From: an uncultured Elusimicrobiales bacterium
GTDB taxonomy: Bacteria > Elusimicrobiota > Elusimicrobia > Elusimicrobiales > Elusimicrobiaceae
Direction of reading: 5' to 3'
Length of the DNA: 64,000 nucleotides
Assembly (NCBI GenBank): GCA_944324115.1
Contig: CALUVB010000003.1
Span: 159,406-223,405 of the forward strand
Shown here: positions 23,789 through 33,262 of the stretch, in pieces
Layout: each line of letters opens with the position of its first letter
How positions within the stretch are numbered: the first letter of the stretch is position 1
The notes under the pieces: model-generated
Told to the model about the DNA's origin: nothing
What the model saw: the letters and a program-made list of their open reading frames with translations, nothing else
Database searches by the model: none
Position numbers and translations under genes: made by a program

Positions 23789-26395
23789 ATGTTTCCGGTC
23801 ACCAAATCATCTTCAGAAGGATTTTATATCAAAGTAATGCGCGGCCTGTTGGCGGCGTGTTTTATGATGGTGCCTCTTTTGTTTTTTACCGGATTGACTT
23901 CCAATCCGTTTACCGTGCAAAGTGTGCTGTTGTATTTGCTTTTGGCGGCCATGTATGGAGCTTCTTCGGTGCGCTTTTTGCGTGCGGGACATATTAATTT
24001 TACCAGGACATTTTTTGATTTGGCTTTTTTGATTTATATTTTTGCCAGTGTGGTGAGCTGGCTTTCTGCCGTATCGGCGGCGCCGCAGTATATGCGCCAA
24101 ACCCTGTTTTTTAATATGTTGGATTTCGGTTCATTGTTGTTGGTGGTGGCCTTGGGCGCTTATGTGATAAGCAAGAACGTGGTGTTCAGCGGCGTGATAG
24201 AGAGCAAGACCAATTATATACTTTTATTTATCGGGTGGGGGGCTTTGTGGTTTTTGTTGCCGCAGCTTAAGACAACGCTGTCAGGAGATGGATTTTTTGC
24301 CTGTGTGTTTGATGTATATGGGCTGATTCTGTGGGCGGCAGGGTTGTGGCTGGCCATGCGTGTGTTGCGCAAGCTGACCCAAGAAAATGTGTTGGTGTTG
24401 AGTTTTGTGGCGTGTGCTTTGGCATGTATGTATGGCGTGTTCCAAAGCTTTGGATTAGATGTGTTATGGCCGTTTGATATGAATCAATTTGCCAGCCGGG
24501 CTTTTTCTACGTTTGGCAATCCGAACTTCCTATCTTCTTTTGTCATTATGCTGCTGCCGGCGCTGCTGGTGTATTATATGCGCACTTCCAGCCGAAAAGA
24601 TATTTGCGTGTATGGTTTTTTGGTCTTGGTGTATTTATTTTATTTATCTTCCGGGCTTTGCCGGTCTTGTTGGATTGCCGGTGCGGTAGGATTGTTGATG
24701 ATGTGGATGTTCGGCACCTTGCGCGCGCTGATTTTACAGCATAAAGCGCGGGTGTTTTGGCTGGTTGTATTGGGGGTGGCGGTATCTTATTTGCCGGTGT
24801 TTGTGCAAAGTACCCGCCCGGCTTTGGTAAACCGGGTGGCAGAAGTAGCACAGGTGACGCCGTCTTCTTTTACGCTGGAAGTGCCGCGTGAAGAAATTTT
24901 TCCTTCATTGCACCAACGTTTGTTCATGTGGGACGTGTCTAAAGAGATTTTCTTAAACCGCCCGGTCATGGGGGCCGGATTGGGCAATTTTCAAACGGCT
25001 TTTGCACGCACACAACCACAGACTTTATTGAATTATCCCAATTTGCGCGAGTTGAAAACAGTTACAAACTCTCCGCATAATGAATTTTTCTTTCAGCTGG
25101 CGCAGGGCGGTATTGTAGGATTGGGCCTTTTCCTGTTTATGTTTATGGTGCTGTTTTTGGAAGTGCATGATTTTGCCGCACGCAAAAAAGAGGGAGATAA
25201 AAAACAACTGTTGCAGGCGCTGTTCTGCGGCATTTTGGCCATGTTGGCTGACAATATGCTCAATATTTCCTTGCATACGGTTGTGCCGGCGTTTGTGTTT
25301 TGGTGGCTGGTAGGCGCGGAGGTAAGCGGCGTAGGGCGGGAAGAACGCCGGGTGGAAATCACGGCCAACCCGGTTACCAAAACAGTGGCCTTGGCCTTGT
25401 TGGGTTTATGTGTAGTGATTGTGCTGTGGCAAGGGGCTGTGTTGTCCAGCCAATATTTTGCTTTCCGTGGACAGAAGCAATTGGCACGGGGAAATGATTC
25501 CGCCGCTCAAAAAGATTTAAATACAGCCCTGCGTTTATATCCCGCCAATGCCGAAGCCGGTTATATGCTGGGGGATTTGCAGCTTGCCCAACAGCATTAT
25601 CAGCCTGCGCTGGCCGCTTATGAAAAAGCGTTGTCAGCGGCTGCTTATTATGATCAGATTTTCTATCATGCCGCGTTGGCCGCTTTGGGAGAAAATGACC
25701 ACGCCAAAGCCGTACGTTATTTGCGCCAAACCTTGCGTTTGGATCCGTTTAATTTGGCGGCTTATGAAACCTTGGCTGCTTTGGTCAAAGAAGATATTAT
25801 TTATGCGGATTCAGATACGATGGAATTGTTGAAACGCGGCTTGCAGCTGTTCCCTTACGACGCCAGTTTGTGGCATGCCACCGGTGATATTTATCTTAAA
25901 CGCGGTGAAAAAGAATATGCCAAAACGGTGTATAAAGAAGCTTTGACTATTGATACGTTGGATAAATCGTTGCGGCGCAGTCTTGCCAAGTTATACGAAA
26001 AAGACGAGGAATTGCCCGCCGTGCTGGCACAGGCGAAAGAATTGCAGGGATATTATGACCGCATTCAAAATTTGCAGGGGACTTCGCGCGCCGGTTTAAA
26101 AAAATTGCGTTCCCAGTTGGAAGCATATGTGGAGACCTATCCCCAAGATACCAACGGACCAATTCTGTTGGCAAGGTATTTTACGCTGACGGGGAACGAT
26201 ATTAAGTCTAAAGAGTTGTTGGAAGGCGTTTTGGCTAAATATCCAGATGATTTGTCTGCCAATTTGGCATTGGCTTCTTTGCTGCAGAAGGCGGAGGACA
26301 CGCAGGAAGCCAAGCATTATTTGCAAAATGCGTTATTTTATTATCCGGGCAATCAGACTGCCCAAAACCGTCTCAAACGGCTGGAAGCTAACTAG
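23789..26395 (+). CDS. O-antigen ligase/polymerase-like membrane protein with C-terminal TPRs
   Basis: 868 residues from MFPVTKSS (GGGAG site at 23779). About ten to twelve membrane segments span residues 20-560. A Wzy_C/O-antigen-ligase region is indicated by the NPNFLSSFVIMLLPALLVYY segment, the loop with GLGNFQTAFARTQPQTLLNYP and the NSPHNEFFFQLAQGGIVGLGLF block, where the His is characteristic. The C-terminal third (about 580-868) is a set of TPR repeats (DLNTALRLYPANAEAGYMLG, YLRQTLRLDPFNLAAYE, KEALTIDTLDKSLRRSL). Members of this superfamily polymerise or ligate O-antigen, or transfer glycans to pilins (PglL/TfpO). Lying just before the pilus operon, it is a candidate pilin O-oligosaccharyltransferase. 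It has a paralogue at 61235-63649. Confidence 0.82.
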   Translation: MFPVTKSSSEGFYIKVMRGLLAACFMMVPLLFFTGLTSNPFTVQSVLLYLLLAAMYGASSVRFLRAGHINFTRTFFDLAFLIYIFASVVSWLSAVSAAPQYMRQTLFFNMLDFGSLLLVVALGAYVISKNVVFSGVIESKTNYILLFIGWGALWFLLPQLKTTLSGDGFFACVFDVYGLILWAAGLWLAMRVLRKLTQENVLVLSFVACALACMYGVFQSFGLDVLWPFDMNQFASRAFSTFGNPNFLSSFVIMLLPALLVYYMRTSSRKDICVYGFLVLVYLFYLSSGLCRSCWIAGAVGLLMMWMFGTLRALILQHKARVFWLVVLGVAVSYLPVFVQSTRPALVNRVAEVAQVTPSSFTLEVPREEIFPSLHQRLFMWDVSKEIFLNRPVMGAGLGNFQTAFARTQPQTLLNYPNLRELKTVTNSPHNEFFFQLAQGGIVGLGLFLFMFMVLFLEVHDFAARKKEGDKKQLLQALFCGILAMLADNMLNISLHTVVPAFVFWWLVGAEVSGVGREERRVEITANPVTKTVALALLGLCVVIVLWQGAVLSSQYFAFRGQKQLARGNDSAAQKDLNTALRLYPANAEAGYMLGDLQLAQQHYQPALAAYEKALSAAAYYDQIFYHAALAALGENDHAKAVRYLRQTLRLDPFNLAAYETLAALVKEDIIYADSDTMELLKRGLQLFPYDASLWHATGDIYLKRGEKEYAKTVYKEALTIDTLDKSLRRSLAKLYEKDEELPAVLAQAKELQGYYDRIQNLQGTSRAGLKKLRSQLEAYVETYPQDTNGPILLARYFTLTGNDIKSKELLEGVLAKYPDDLSANLALASLLQKAEDTQEAKHYLQNALFYYPGNQTAQNRLKRLEAN

Positions 26396-26532
26396 TCCCC
26401 GTGTCGTGTGATTTCGGAATAAAATAACCAATAACTAGAGAAAAATAGAAGTTCCCCTTGCCAGAGAGTATCTATTTATGCTTGAATAAACTTTGCTGGC
26501 GTTGCGTATCAGTCATTTTGCGCGCGGAAGTC

Positions 26533-26560
26533 TTTACAAAAAAACGTAAATTGCTATAAT
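26533..26560 (+). promoter_or_regulatory. Promoter of the type IV pilus operon
   Basis: TTTACA (26533-26538), 16-bp spacer, TATAAT (26555-26560) with an extended TGC. Transcription would start about 43 nt before the ATG at 26610. Confidence 0.75.
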
Positions 26561-26609
26561 GATTTGTGGGTTGTGTTATCTCTTTAATAAAAGGGTAGTA
26601 AAGGAGTCT

Positions 26610-28448
26610 ATGAGAATAGTTACTATGATGAAAGTCAGATTTTTGACGGCGCTGCTGGCCTTGTCTTTGTTGATGGGCGGCACCGCTTTGTTTGCAGCGC
26701 CTTCTGCATCTAAGCAGCTGCAGAAAGGCATACAGCTTTATCAAGACAATCAAGATGAAGAAGCCATGGACTATTTTATTGATGTGTTGGTTAATGGCTC
26801 CCGGCCTGAGGTGGAAGAAGCTAACAGATATATTAATTTAATTCACAACCGCATGGGTGGAATACAGGACCCGGTGGAAGTAGACGTGAATTTTAAAGAA
26901 GGGGAAGCCCGACGTTTGCAGCCGGGACAAGACCCCGCGGTGTTAGACGCCCAAATGGATGCGGAGAATGCGCCGATTGAAGATTATTTGGAGTCTGATG
27001 GGTTGACTTATACGGCCGAACAAGATGCTATTGCGATGAAAGGCCAAGAGCAGTCTGAAGCTTGGGCCGCTCAGCAAGAGCAGCAGCAAGCGTTGCTGCA
27101 GCAGCAAGCCCAAGACCGCGCCTTATCCGCCCAAATGCAAGCCGGAGACAGCTTGGAGCAAGAAGGGGTATATGATAATGATCAAATTACTTCTTCCAGC
27201 AGTACGTTTACGGATTTGTCTTCTCCGTCTGCATTAAAAGCCCGTCAAATTTATACCAGCCAAAAACTGGAAAGTATGAAACAAGCCGCTATCGCCAAAT
27301 TGCAAAAAGCAGAAGGAGTACGCTTGTATTTCCGCGACGGATTGCCTGATGCCATAGATATTGACGGCGATGTTTTGTTTAACGGCTATAAATTCCGTCC
27401 GGAAGCCATGCCTGTTTTAGATGAAATTTATACGCTGATGGCATTGACTCAAGGCGCGGGTTATATCATTTTGCCGCCGGGCTCTTACACGGATAATATT
27501 ACGCTGGCGGGTATTCGCCAGGCCATGGCGCTTAACTCGTTCTTAGTCCATAAGGGGTTGTCCTCCGGCAGACTCAGCTACAACATGGGCCTCTTTGACC
27601 AAGAACCTCCGGCGAAATTTGCCAATTTAGACGGTATTTCCATTGTGTTTGATTTTGCGGCGCAATTGCCCGCTTCTATGCCGCAGGCGGCTTCCGTAAG
27701 CAAACTGCCCATGCTGAGCATGGCCGTGGTGCCGGTCAGCAATGAAATAGATCCGGCCGCCGGGGAAGCGTTTGCTATTGATTTCTCTGTTATAGAAACG
27801 GCGGAAACGCTGGACAACTGGGTTTTCCAAGTGGTGCAGCATGCGGCTAACGGTGGCTATTATGTGGTGCGCCAATTGGAAGGATTTTCTCCGGTTTACC
27901 ATCAGCTCGTTTGGAATGGCCGCAAAGGCATTATCGGCCCGGAATTGGCCTGCGGAACATACACTTTGGCTTTAACGGCCACCGATGTAATGGGCGGGAA
28001 ACGCACCATTCGCCGACAAATACAAGTGGCTTGCTCTGCTTCAGCCAAAAGCGTGAAAAAAGACACAACGGCGTCGTCTGCACAGGATAAAAACTTGAAT
28101 TATAAGACGGCCCGCTTGTGGAACAAACCGGCTCGTTTTATGAAAGCGGCGCCGGCGGAACCGGCAATTGTAGATCCGTTTGCCGCAGAAGCGTCCGCCA
28201 CCGAGGCGGCAGACGCTTATGCCTTGCAAAATGCAGGTATGAATGATCCTTATGCCGCTTATGGGGCCGGCATGACGGATCCCTACGCGGGCACTACCCA
28301 AACGACGGGAGCCACCCCCTATGCCGCTCCCCAAGGCGGCGTGAGTAATCCTTACGCCCAGCCCGCTGCTTCCGCCCAGGCTCAGCAGGCGCCTGCGCAG
28401 GGCGTGACCAATCCGTATGATATGCCTTACGAGGAATACGGTAATTAA
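26610..28448 (+). CDS. Periplasmic OmpA-like/Ig-like protein, first gene of the pilus operon
   Basis: 612 residues. The ATG at 26610 has AAGGAG at 26601; a second in-frame ATG lies at 26628. A signal peptide ends near LFA-APSAS. Regions in order: a TPR-like helical pair (KGIQLYQDNQDEEAMDYFIDVL); a Gln/Ala-rich linker; an OmpA/MotB-like region (DGDVLFNGYKFRPEAMPVLDEIYTLM ... GIRQAMALNSFLVHKGLSS, about 265-340); a FlgD/Ig-like strand region (YHQLVWNGRKGIIGPELACGTYTLALTATD, about 425-475); and a Pro-rich tail with repeated DPYA/NPYA units. It may anchor the pilus machine to peptidoglycan, as FimV or TsaP do in other systems. That role is inferred from position and fold only. Confidence 0.7.
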   Translation: MRIVTMMKVRFLTALLALSLLMGGTALFAAPSASKQLQKGIQLYQDNQDEEAMDYFIDVLVNGSRPEVEEANRYINLIHNRMGGIQDPVEVDVNFKEGEARRLQPGQDPAVLDAQMDAENAPIEDYLESDGLTYTAEQDAIAMKGQEQSEAWAAQQEQQQALLQQQAQDRALSAQMQAGDSLEQEGVYDNDQITSSSSTFTDLSSPSALKARQIYTSQKLESMKQAAIAKLQKAEGVRLYFRDGLPDAIDIDGDVLFNGYKFRPEAMPVLDEIYTLMALTQGAGYIILPPGSYTDNITLAGIRQAMALNSFLVHKGLSSGRLSYNMGLFDQEPPAKFANLDGISIVFDFAAQLPASMPQAASVSKLPMLSMAVVPVSNEIDPAAGEAFAIDFSVIETAETLDNWVFQVVQHAANGGYYVVRQLEGFSPVYHQLVWNGRKGIIGPELACGTYTLALTATDVMGGKRTIRRQIQVACSASAKSVKKDTTASSAQDKNLNYKTARLWNKPARFMKAAPAEPAIVDPFAAEASATEAADAYALQNAGMNDPYAAYGAGMTDPYAGTTQTTGATPYAAPQGGVSNPYAQPAASAQAQQAPAQGVTNPYDMPYEEYGN

Positions 28449-28466
28449 CTTTAAGGATTGCGCGCG

Positions 28467-30068
28467 ATGAACATAGCAGACACGCTGGTAGGTAAAAATA
28501 TGAAAGCTCATCCCGAGGCGTTGGGGTTGTATATCGGGATGAATGAAATGTATATTGCGCAAAGCACCCGCAAAGACGGGGGTGTTGTGCTGGAGTCTTT
28601 GCTGCGTGTACCCATTTCTGAAGTGGATAGCAGTAAACTCAAAGCGTTGGATCTGAACGAGGGCTTTTTTACGGAGAATAATTGGTTGGAAGCGTTGACC
28701 AAAGTAGCCGCAAAAAAGAAATGGGATAATAATCAAGTGGTTGTGTCTTTGTCTCCGGCGTTTTCGTTGTTGCGCCATTTTGTTATACCGACACTGATAG
28801 AACGCAAACACTGGAAAGAGGCTATTCCTCTTCAAGCGCGCAAATATATCCATTTCCCGTTTGAGAAAACGCTGTATTCCTATTATGTGTATGAGTTTGA
28901 GACGGCCGCCACAAAGCAAAAACGGCTGGGCGTGATTTTTACTATGACGCCCAAGACGATTGTGGAGCGTTTGGAAAAAGGGCTGCGCAGTGTGGGGCTG
29001 GACCCGGTGGCTATAGAAACTTCGCCTATTTCTTTGAGCCGTGCTTTTGCAGACAGCGATAAAGAGGCGGTAGACGAGTCTGGCCGGATTTATTCGTTTT
29101 TCGGCACGGATTTAGCCAGCTTTATTTTTACTAATAAAAACGCGCCCGTGCTTTTGCGTGAAGTGGAAATTTCCGGCTCTTTGCCGGTGGAGCGCCGCCG
29201 TTTTGAAATTACTAACTGTACGGAATTTATTGCCAAACAGTTGGAGAAAGATCCGTTTGAAGAAGCCGTTATTATGGGCTGCGATACGGAGAATTGGACT
29301 CCGCTGTTGGAAGCAGACTCCAAAAAACCGGTGCGCAAGTGGGATTTGCGCGAAGTGTATGGAATAGAAACTAAATCCGCCGGGGAGATTGCGGCTATCG
29401 GCGCCAGCATGAAATTTTATGATTCCAAAACTCCGGATTTGGACTTTATTAAACGGAACCGTTTAAGTGATTACGAATTTAATGCTGGTGTAATGTTTTG
29501 GAAAATTGCAGCTGTAGTGGCGGTATTTTTTCTGTTGCTGTTGGGCAAGAGCTGGTTGGGAGTGCACTCGGCGTCTTCCCAGTTGGCTAAAGCCAAACGC
29601 CAGAATGCCAATCCGATTGCGGATTTTGACGGATTGACAGCGGCGCAAATCCAAAGCAATTTAAGCCGTATCAGAAGCCAAAATGAGAATTTGAGCAAAC
29701 TGATGCAGCGCAATACCATTACGCCGTTGTTGGTCGATGTGGTATCGGCTATTCCGCCGCAGGTGTGGATTTCCTCTTTGTCTTACCGGGAAGATTTCCC
29801 AGCCAAGCAAGGAGATGTCCGTTCGTTTAATTTGGAAGGATTCATTAAAACGGGCAATTCGGAGCAGGATTTGGCGGCAGGAAAAGAATTTTATGATAAA
29901 TTGGTGCAGATGCCCGCCATTAAAGCGCTCTGTGGAAAAACGGCGGAAATCAAATATAAGGATTTGGCTACTGGAGCTCAAACTGCTTCTACCAAGCGGG
30001 TAGATACCAACAGTGGCTTGCAGACTTCGTTTACGTTTACTTGCGCCAAAGGAGGGTCTTCCAGATGA
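28467..30068 (+). CDS. PilM-PilN fusion, type IV pilus inner-membrane platform
   Basis: 533 residues from MNIADTLVG (AAGGAT upstream). The N-terminal ~330 residues are PilM-like, with an actin/FtsA-type fold (GLYIGMNEMYIAQS, KKWDNNQVVVSLSPAFSLLRHFVIP, WKEAIPLQARKYIHFPFE, a pattern typical of PilM). A single membrane helix at about 342-362 (KIAAVVAVFFLLLLGKSW) leads to a PilN-like periplasmic region (KAKRQ coiled coil, then LVDVVSAIPPQVWISSLSY and a ferredoxin-like core). In most bacteria PilM and PilN are separate, and PilM binds the cytoplasmic tail of PilN; here they form one chain. The stop overlaps the pilO ATG by four bases. Confidence 0.85.
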   Translation: MNIADTLVGKNMKAHPEALGLYIGMNEMYIAQSTRKDGGVVLESLLRVPISEVDSSKLKALDLNEGFFTENNWLEALTKVAAKKKWDNNQVVVSLSPAFSLLRHFVIPTLIERKHWKEAIPLQARKYIHFPFEKTLYSYYVYEFETAATKQKRLGVIFTMTPKTIVERLEKGLRSVGLDPVAIETSPISLSRAFADSDKEAVDESGRIYSFFGTDLASFIFTNKNAPVLLREVEISGSLPVERRRFEITNCTEFIAKQLEKDPFEEAVIMGCDTENWTPLLEADSKKPVRKWDLREVYGIETKSAGEIAAIGASMKFYDSKTPDLDFIKRNRLSDYEFNAGVMFWKIAAVVAVFFLLLLGKSWLGVHSASSQLAKAKRQNANPIADFDGLTAAQIQSNLSRIRSQNENLSKLMQRNTITPLLVDVVSAIPPQVWISSLSYREDFPAKQGDVRSFNLEGFIKTGNSEQDLAAGKEFYDKLVQMPAIKALCGKTAEIKYKDLATGAQTASTKRVDTNSGLQTSFTFTCAKGGSSR

Positions 30069-30688
30069 AGGCACCTGTGAAAATTCCCAATAAGCTGATA
30101 GAATCGCTGAAAAAAGGGTTTAATGATATCAAGTTGGTAATGGAAGAGGGGAATTATAAATTATTCCTCAAGCAGTTCGTGGCCATTATTTTGGTTTTTT
30201 TGGCGTACCGTTATTTAAATACGGCCTTACAGGATAAAATGTCCAATATCCGGGGGCAAATAGATGCGGTGCAGGCCCAACAAACCAATGAACAGGAATA
30301 TATGGCCAGCAAACAAAAATTATTGGATTTGGAGCCGCGTTTCCCGGACTTATCTACAAAAAACGACTGGTTGCTTTTGCAGACGGTATCTATATTCCGT
30401 GACGCCAATATCACGCCAAAGCTGGGTTCCCAGACGGAAGATAATTCCAATTCCACCTATACGGTAGCTTCTATTCCGGTGACATTGGAGACCTCTTTTG
30501 CTGAATTTGGCAAGTTGTTGGCGAATGTAGAAAATAGGGAAGAATATTTGCGGGTATCTGATTTTTCGTTGGCAAAAAGTACAGAAAATTTGGGACAGAA
30601 TACTATTACTATCCGTATAAATACTATTTTCCCGAAAGAAAAAATTGCCGCCAAAATGTTTAAAGATGCGGCAGGGGGGAAGAAATGA
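30065..30688 (+). CDS. pilO: PilO-like type IV pilus assembly protein
   Basis: 207 residues. A cytoplasmic N-terminus, one membrane helix (FVAIILVFLAYRYL, about 37-52), a coiled coil (KMSNIRGQIDAVQAQQTNEQEYMASKQKLLDLE) and a periplasmic ferredoxin-like domain (YTVASIPVTLETSFAEFGKLLANVENREEYLRVSDFSLAK). It pairs with PilN to form the alignment complex. Coupled by ATGA overlaps to the fusion gene before it and to pilP after it. Confidence 0.85.
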   Translation: MKAPVKIPNKLIESLKKGFNDIKLVMEEGNYKLFLKQFVAIILVFLAYRYLNTALQDKMSNIRGQIDAVQAQQTNEQEYMASKQKLLDLEPRFPDLSTKNDWLLLQTVSIFRDANITPKLGSQTEDNSNSTYTVASIPVTLETSFAEFGKLLANVENREEYLRVSDFSLAKSTENLGQNTITIRINTIFPKEKIAAKMFKDAAGGKK

Positions 30689-31554
30689 TGAGCAATCGTT
30701 TTTGGCTGGCCTTGTTGCTGTGCTTTTCTTTTCAAATGAGTCAAGCGGACTCAGAGTTGGCTCCTGCCGTGCCTGATTTAATGTTGCCGGTGGAAAGTGA
30801 ACCAGCCATACCGGCTGAGGCGGCGGTTACGCAAAAAGCGGTCCCTGCCAAACCTGCGGCCCAACCCCGCAGGCAAGCGGCTGCTTCCAGACGGGCAAGT
30901 GCTAAGAAAGCTCCTGCCGCGGCTGCAAAAGCCGCTGAAAAGCAAGTTTCTCGAGCTAAAGCTGCCGTTGCAGCAGAGACAGCCGCTGCGGCTACCGTAA
31001 ATACGGAAAAAATTGAAGTGGAGAATTTGATGGCGCAGGCGGCTTCTCCGGCGGGCGCCGCTGTTGCCGCGCAGCCGGCGTCTTCCGCTCCGGCAGTGCC
31101 TGCGGCAGCTTCAGCACAGAAGGCAGCCCTTTCTGCGGCTCCTGCCGCTGCCAAAACGGCTGCTAAAAAAGGTTCGTTAGTAGAGTATAATCCGTCGACG
31201 GACCGGGACCCGACGCTTTCCCCAGATGACACTTTGTTGTTAAAACACCGGGAGGAAGAGCGGCTGCGCGCGTTGGAAGCGGAGCGTCAGCGTAAGATAG
31301 ATGAAGAAAGACGCCGCTTGGCTGAGCTGGAGCGCCAACGCCAGCTGGAGTTGGAGCGTTTGCGTGATCCGTCTCGTGAAGTGCGCGGTAAAATACGGGT
31401 AAACGGTATTATTGGCCAAGAAGCATTTATCGGGAATAAAATTTATTCCGTAGGCCAAAGCGTACTGGGGGCCCGTATAGTCAGCATACAACCTGATGCG
31501 GTGGTATTTACGTATAAAGGTCAACAGTTTACAAAAAGAGTAGAATTGAAGTAA
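30685..31554 (+). CDS. pilP: PilP-like pilus assembly protein with a long Ala/Pro/Lys-rich linker
   Basis: 289 residues. A signal peptide ends near MSQA-DSE. No convincing lipobox, so probably not a lipoprotein, unlike classic PilP. About 130 residues of low-complexity Ala/Pro/Lys linker follow, then a charged helix rich in Glu/Arg (REEERLRALEAERQRKIDEE). The C-terminal beta domain (KIRVNGIIGQEAFIGNKIYSVGQSVLGARIVSIQ) matches PilP/GspC homology regions that touch the secretin. The linker could span the periplasm. The identification rests on this domain and on its place between pilO and pilQ. Confidence 0.75.
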   Translation: MMSNRFWLALLLCFSFQMSQADSELAPAVPDLMLPVESEPAIPAEAAVTQKAVPAKPAAQPRRQAAASRRASAKKAPAAAAKAAEKQVSRAKAAVAAETAAAATVNTEKIEVENLMAQAASPAGAAVAAQPASSAPAVPAAASAQKAALSAAPAAAKTAAKKGSLVEYNPSTDRDPTLSPDDTLLLKHREEERLRALEAERQRKIDEERRRLAELERQRQLELERLRDPSREVRGKIRVNGIIGQEAFIGNKIYSVGQSVLGARIVSIQPDAVVFTYKGQQFTKRVELK

Positions 31555-31586
31555 AAATCATTTATTGTTTGCATACAGGAGGATAG

Positions 31587-33167
31587 ATGAAACATCGGTT
31601 AGGAGTTTTTCTGGCTTTATTGATGGCGGCTGCCGTAGCTGCACCTGCTATGGCGCAGAATTCCGTGGCGGAAGCCACCACCATTATGGCCGAGGAAACC
31701 ATAAAGTTATCCGGGGAACCTGAGTTGTATAAGGAAACGGAAGTGGCTTCTCCGTTGGAGCGCAAAGTGTCTATTCGCGTATCCAATGTGCCCATATCTG
31801 CTTTCTTAAACAGTATTACCACCCAGGCCGGCATTAACTTTATCATGAGCGAAGAGTTCGCCAATAAAAAAGTGACGGCCTCGCTTACAAAAGTAACGGT
31901 CCGAGAAGCGTTGGATACGTTGCTGCGCGTGCATGGTTTAACATACCAGCGCATCGGAAAGAGCGACAGCTATGTTGTTACCAAACGCTCCAACGACGCG
32001 CCGGATACGATTACCAAGATTTATACGCTCAGCTATATTTCCTTGCAGGCTATCGGCTCTCCTTCCAGCGAGCTCAACAGCATTATGCCGCAAGACGTTT
32101 CCACTACAGGGTCTAGCTTAGGAAGCAGCTCATCTTCTTATTCAGACAGTTCTTCCACCGGCAGCTCTAACACGGGCGGAGACGCATATTCCGGTACGGC
32201 TGAAATTATCGGCATTGTTAAAAGCATGCTTTCTCCTGTGGGGCGCATTGCGGTTGATCCTAGAACGAATAAACTCATCATTACCGATGTGGCGGAAGTA
32301 TTCCCCCAAATTGAAAATATTTTGGCGGAATTGGATATTAAACCGCCCCAGATTTTGATTGAAGCGCAAATCGTGGAAGTAAGCAAAACCAGCGGTTTGA
32401 CGTTGGGCTTTGAATACGGCGGGACTGATGGTACGCTGGTGTCTTTCTCCGGCCCGAAACGTGAAATTACTTCCGAATATTTGCGCGGTTATGCCACAGA
32501 CGGCACTACCAAGCTGAGCGGGTGGGATTGGATTTTCCCCAGCAATGAAGATTTGAACGGAGACAGCTCCGGTTCTTCCAGCAGTTCTTCTTCATCTTCG
32601 TCTTCCAGTGATAACGAAAGTGAAGGTGGCGTACTTGATTTTACCGCATTCAAAATTATCTTGAAGAGCTTGTTGACCCGCGGCGAAGCGAAATATTTGG
32701 GTAAACCTAAAGTGGTAACCCTTAATAATAAAACCGCTACGATTACCACCTCCACAGATGCTACGGTAGGTTTCACGCAGTCTCAATCCGGCGGCGGTGA
32801 TAATACGCTGACGGTAGCGGGTGCTGAAAGAAAACGCGTCGGCTTGACGTTACAGGTGACCCCGCAGGTAAACCGGGAAGGATATGTTACCTTGTATGTA
32901 CAGCCTTCGTATTCTGACTTGGTCAGCTCCGGCTTTGACAATACCAAAGATACCACTACCCGCGCCGCTTCTACCTTGGTGCGTGTGAAAAACGGGCAGA
33001 CGGTAGTAATTGGCGGTCTGTTGACTTCCCGCGAGACGGACCAGACCCGCAAGGTGCCTCTGTTGGGTGATATTCCCATATTGGGTTGGCTCTTTACCAG
33101 CCGCAGCACCTCTAAAAATACGACGGACTTGGTCATCTTTATTACGCCGACTATTTTGGCAGAATAA
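31587..33167 (+). CDS. pilQ: PilQ, outer-membrane secretin of the type IV pilus
   Basis: 526 residues, AGGAGG site at 31577. Signal peptide cut after AMA. A secretin N-terminal domain (VSIRVSNVPISAFLNSITTQAGINFIMS), a second N domain (TITKIYTLSYISLQAIGS...VGRIAVDPRTNKLIITDVAEVFPQIENILAELD) and the secretin core (PQILIEAQIVEVSKTSGLTLGFEYG, NGQTVVIGGLL, KVPLLGDIPILGWLF, LVIFITPTIL) are clear. It lacks the AMIN domains of proteobacterial PilQ and so is shorter. Two Ser-rich inserts occur, at about 172-200 and 328-344 (the latter with a run of 13 serines), probably surface or gate loops. Confidence 0.93.
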   Translation: MKHRLGVFLALLMAAAVAAPAMAQNSVAEATTIMAEETIKLSGEPELYKETEVASPLERKVSIRVSNVPISAFLNSITTQAGINFIMSEEFANKKVTASLTKVTVREALDTLLRVHGLTYQRIGKSDSYVVTKRSNDAPDTITKIYTLSYISLQAIGSPSSELNSIMPQDVSTTGSSLGSSSSSYSDSSSTGSSNTGGDAYSGTAEIIGIVKSMLSPVGRIAVDPRTNKLIITDVAEVFPQIENILAELDIKPPQILIEAQIVEVSKTSGLTLGFEYGGTDGTLVSFSGPKREITSEYLRGYATDGTTKLSGWDWIFPSNEDLNGDSSGSSSSSSSSSSSSDNESEGGVLDFTAFKIILKSLLTRGEAKYLGKPKVVTLNNKTATITTSTDATVGFTQSQSGGGDNTLTVAGAERKRVGLTLQVTPQVNREGYVTLYVQPSYSDLVSSGFDNTKDTTTRAASTLVRVKNGQTVVIGGLLTSRETDQTRKVPLLGDIPILGWLFTSRSTSKNTTDLVIFITPTILAE

Positions 33168-33191
33168 AGAGCGGGCCTGCTGAAGGTTTTT

Positions 33192-33226
33192 GCTTGCCCC
33201 CTTTTGTTTACTAAAAGGGGGCAAGC
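33192..33226 (+). promoter_or_regulatory. Perfect 14-bp hairpin between pilQ and pilB
   Basis: GCTTGCCCCCTTTT (33192-33205) pairs fully with 33213-33226, 7-nt loop. No T run follows on either strand, so it is not a standard terminator. It may act as an mRNA processing or stability element setting pilQ against pilB levels. Confidence 0.6.
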
Positions 33227-33235
33227 GGCAAAAAA

Positions 33236-33244
33236 TGCTATAAG
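33236..33244 (+). promoter_or_regulatory. Possible internal promoter of pilB
   Basis: Extended -10 TGC-TATAAG, 18 bases before the pilB ATG. No clear -35 box. It lies just after the hairpin at 33192-33226. Confidence 0.35.
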
Positions 33245-33262
33245 AGCGTAAAGGAAGAAAAA

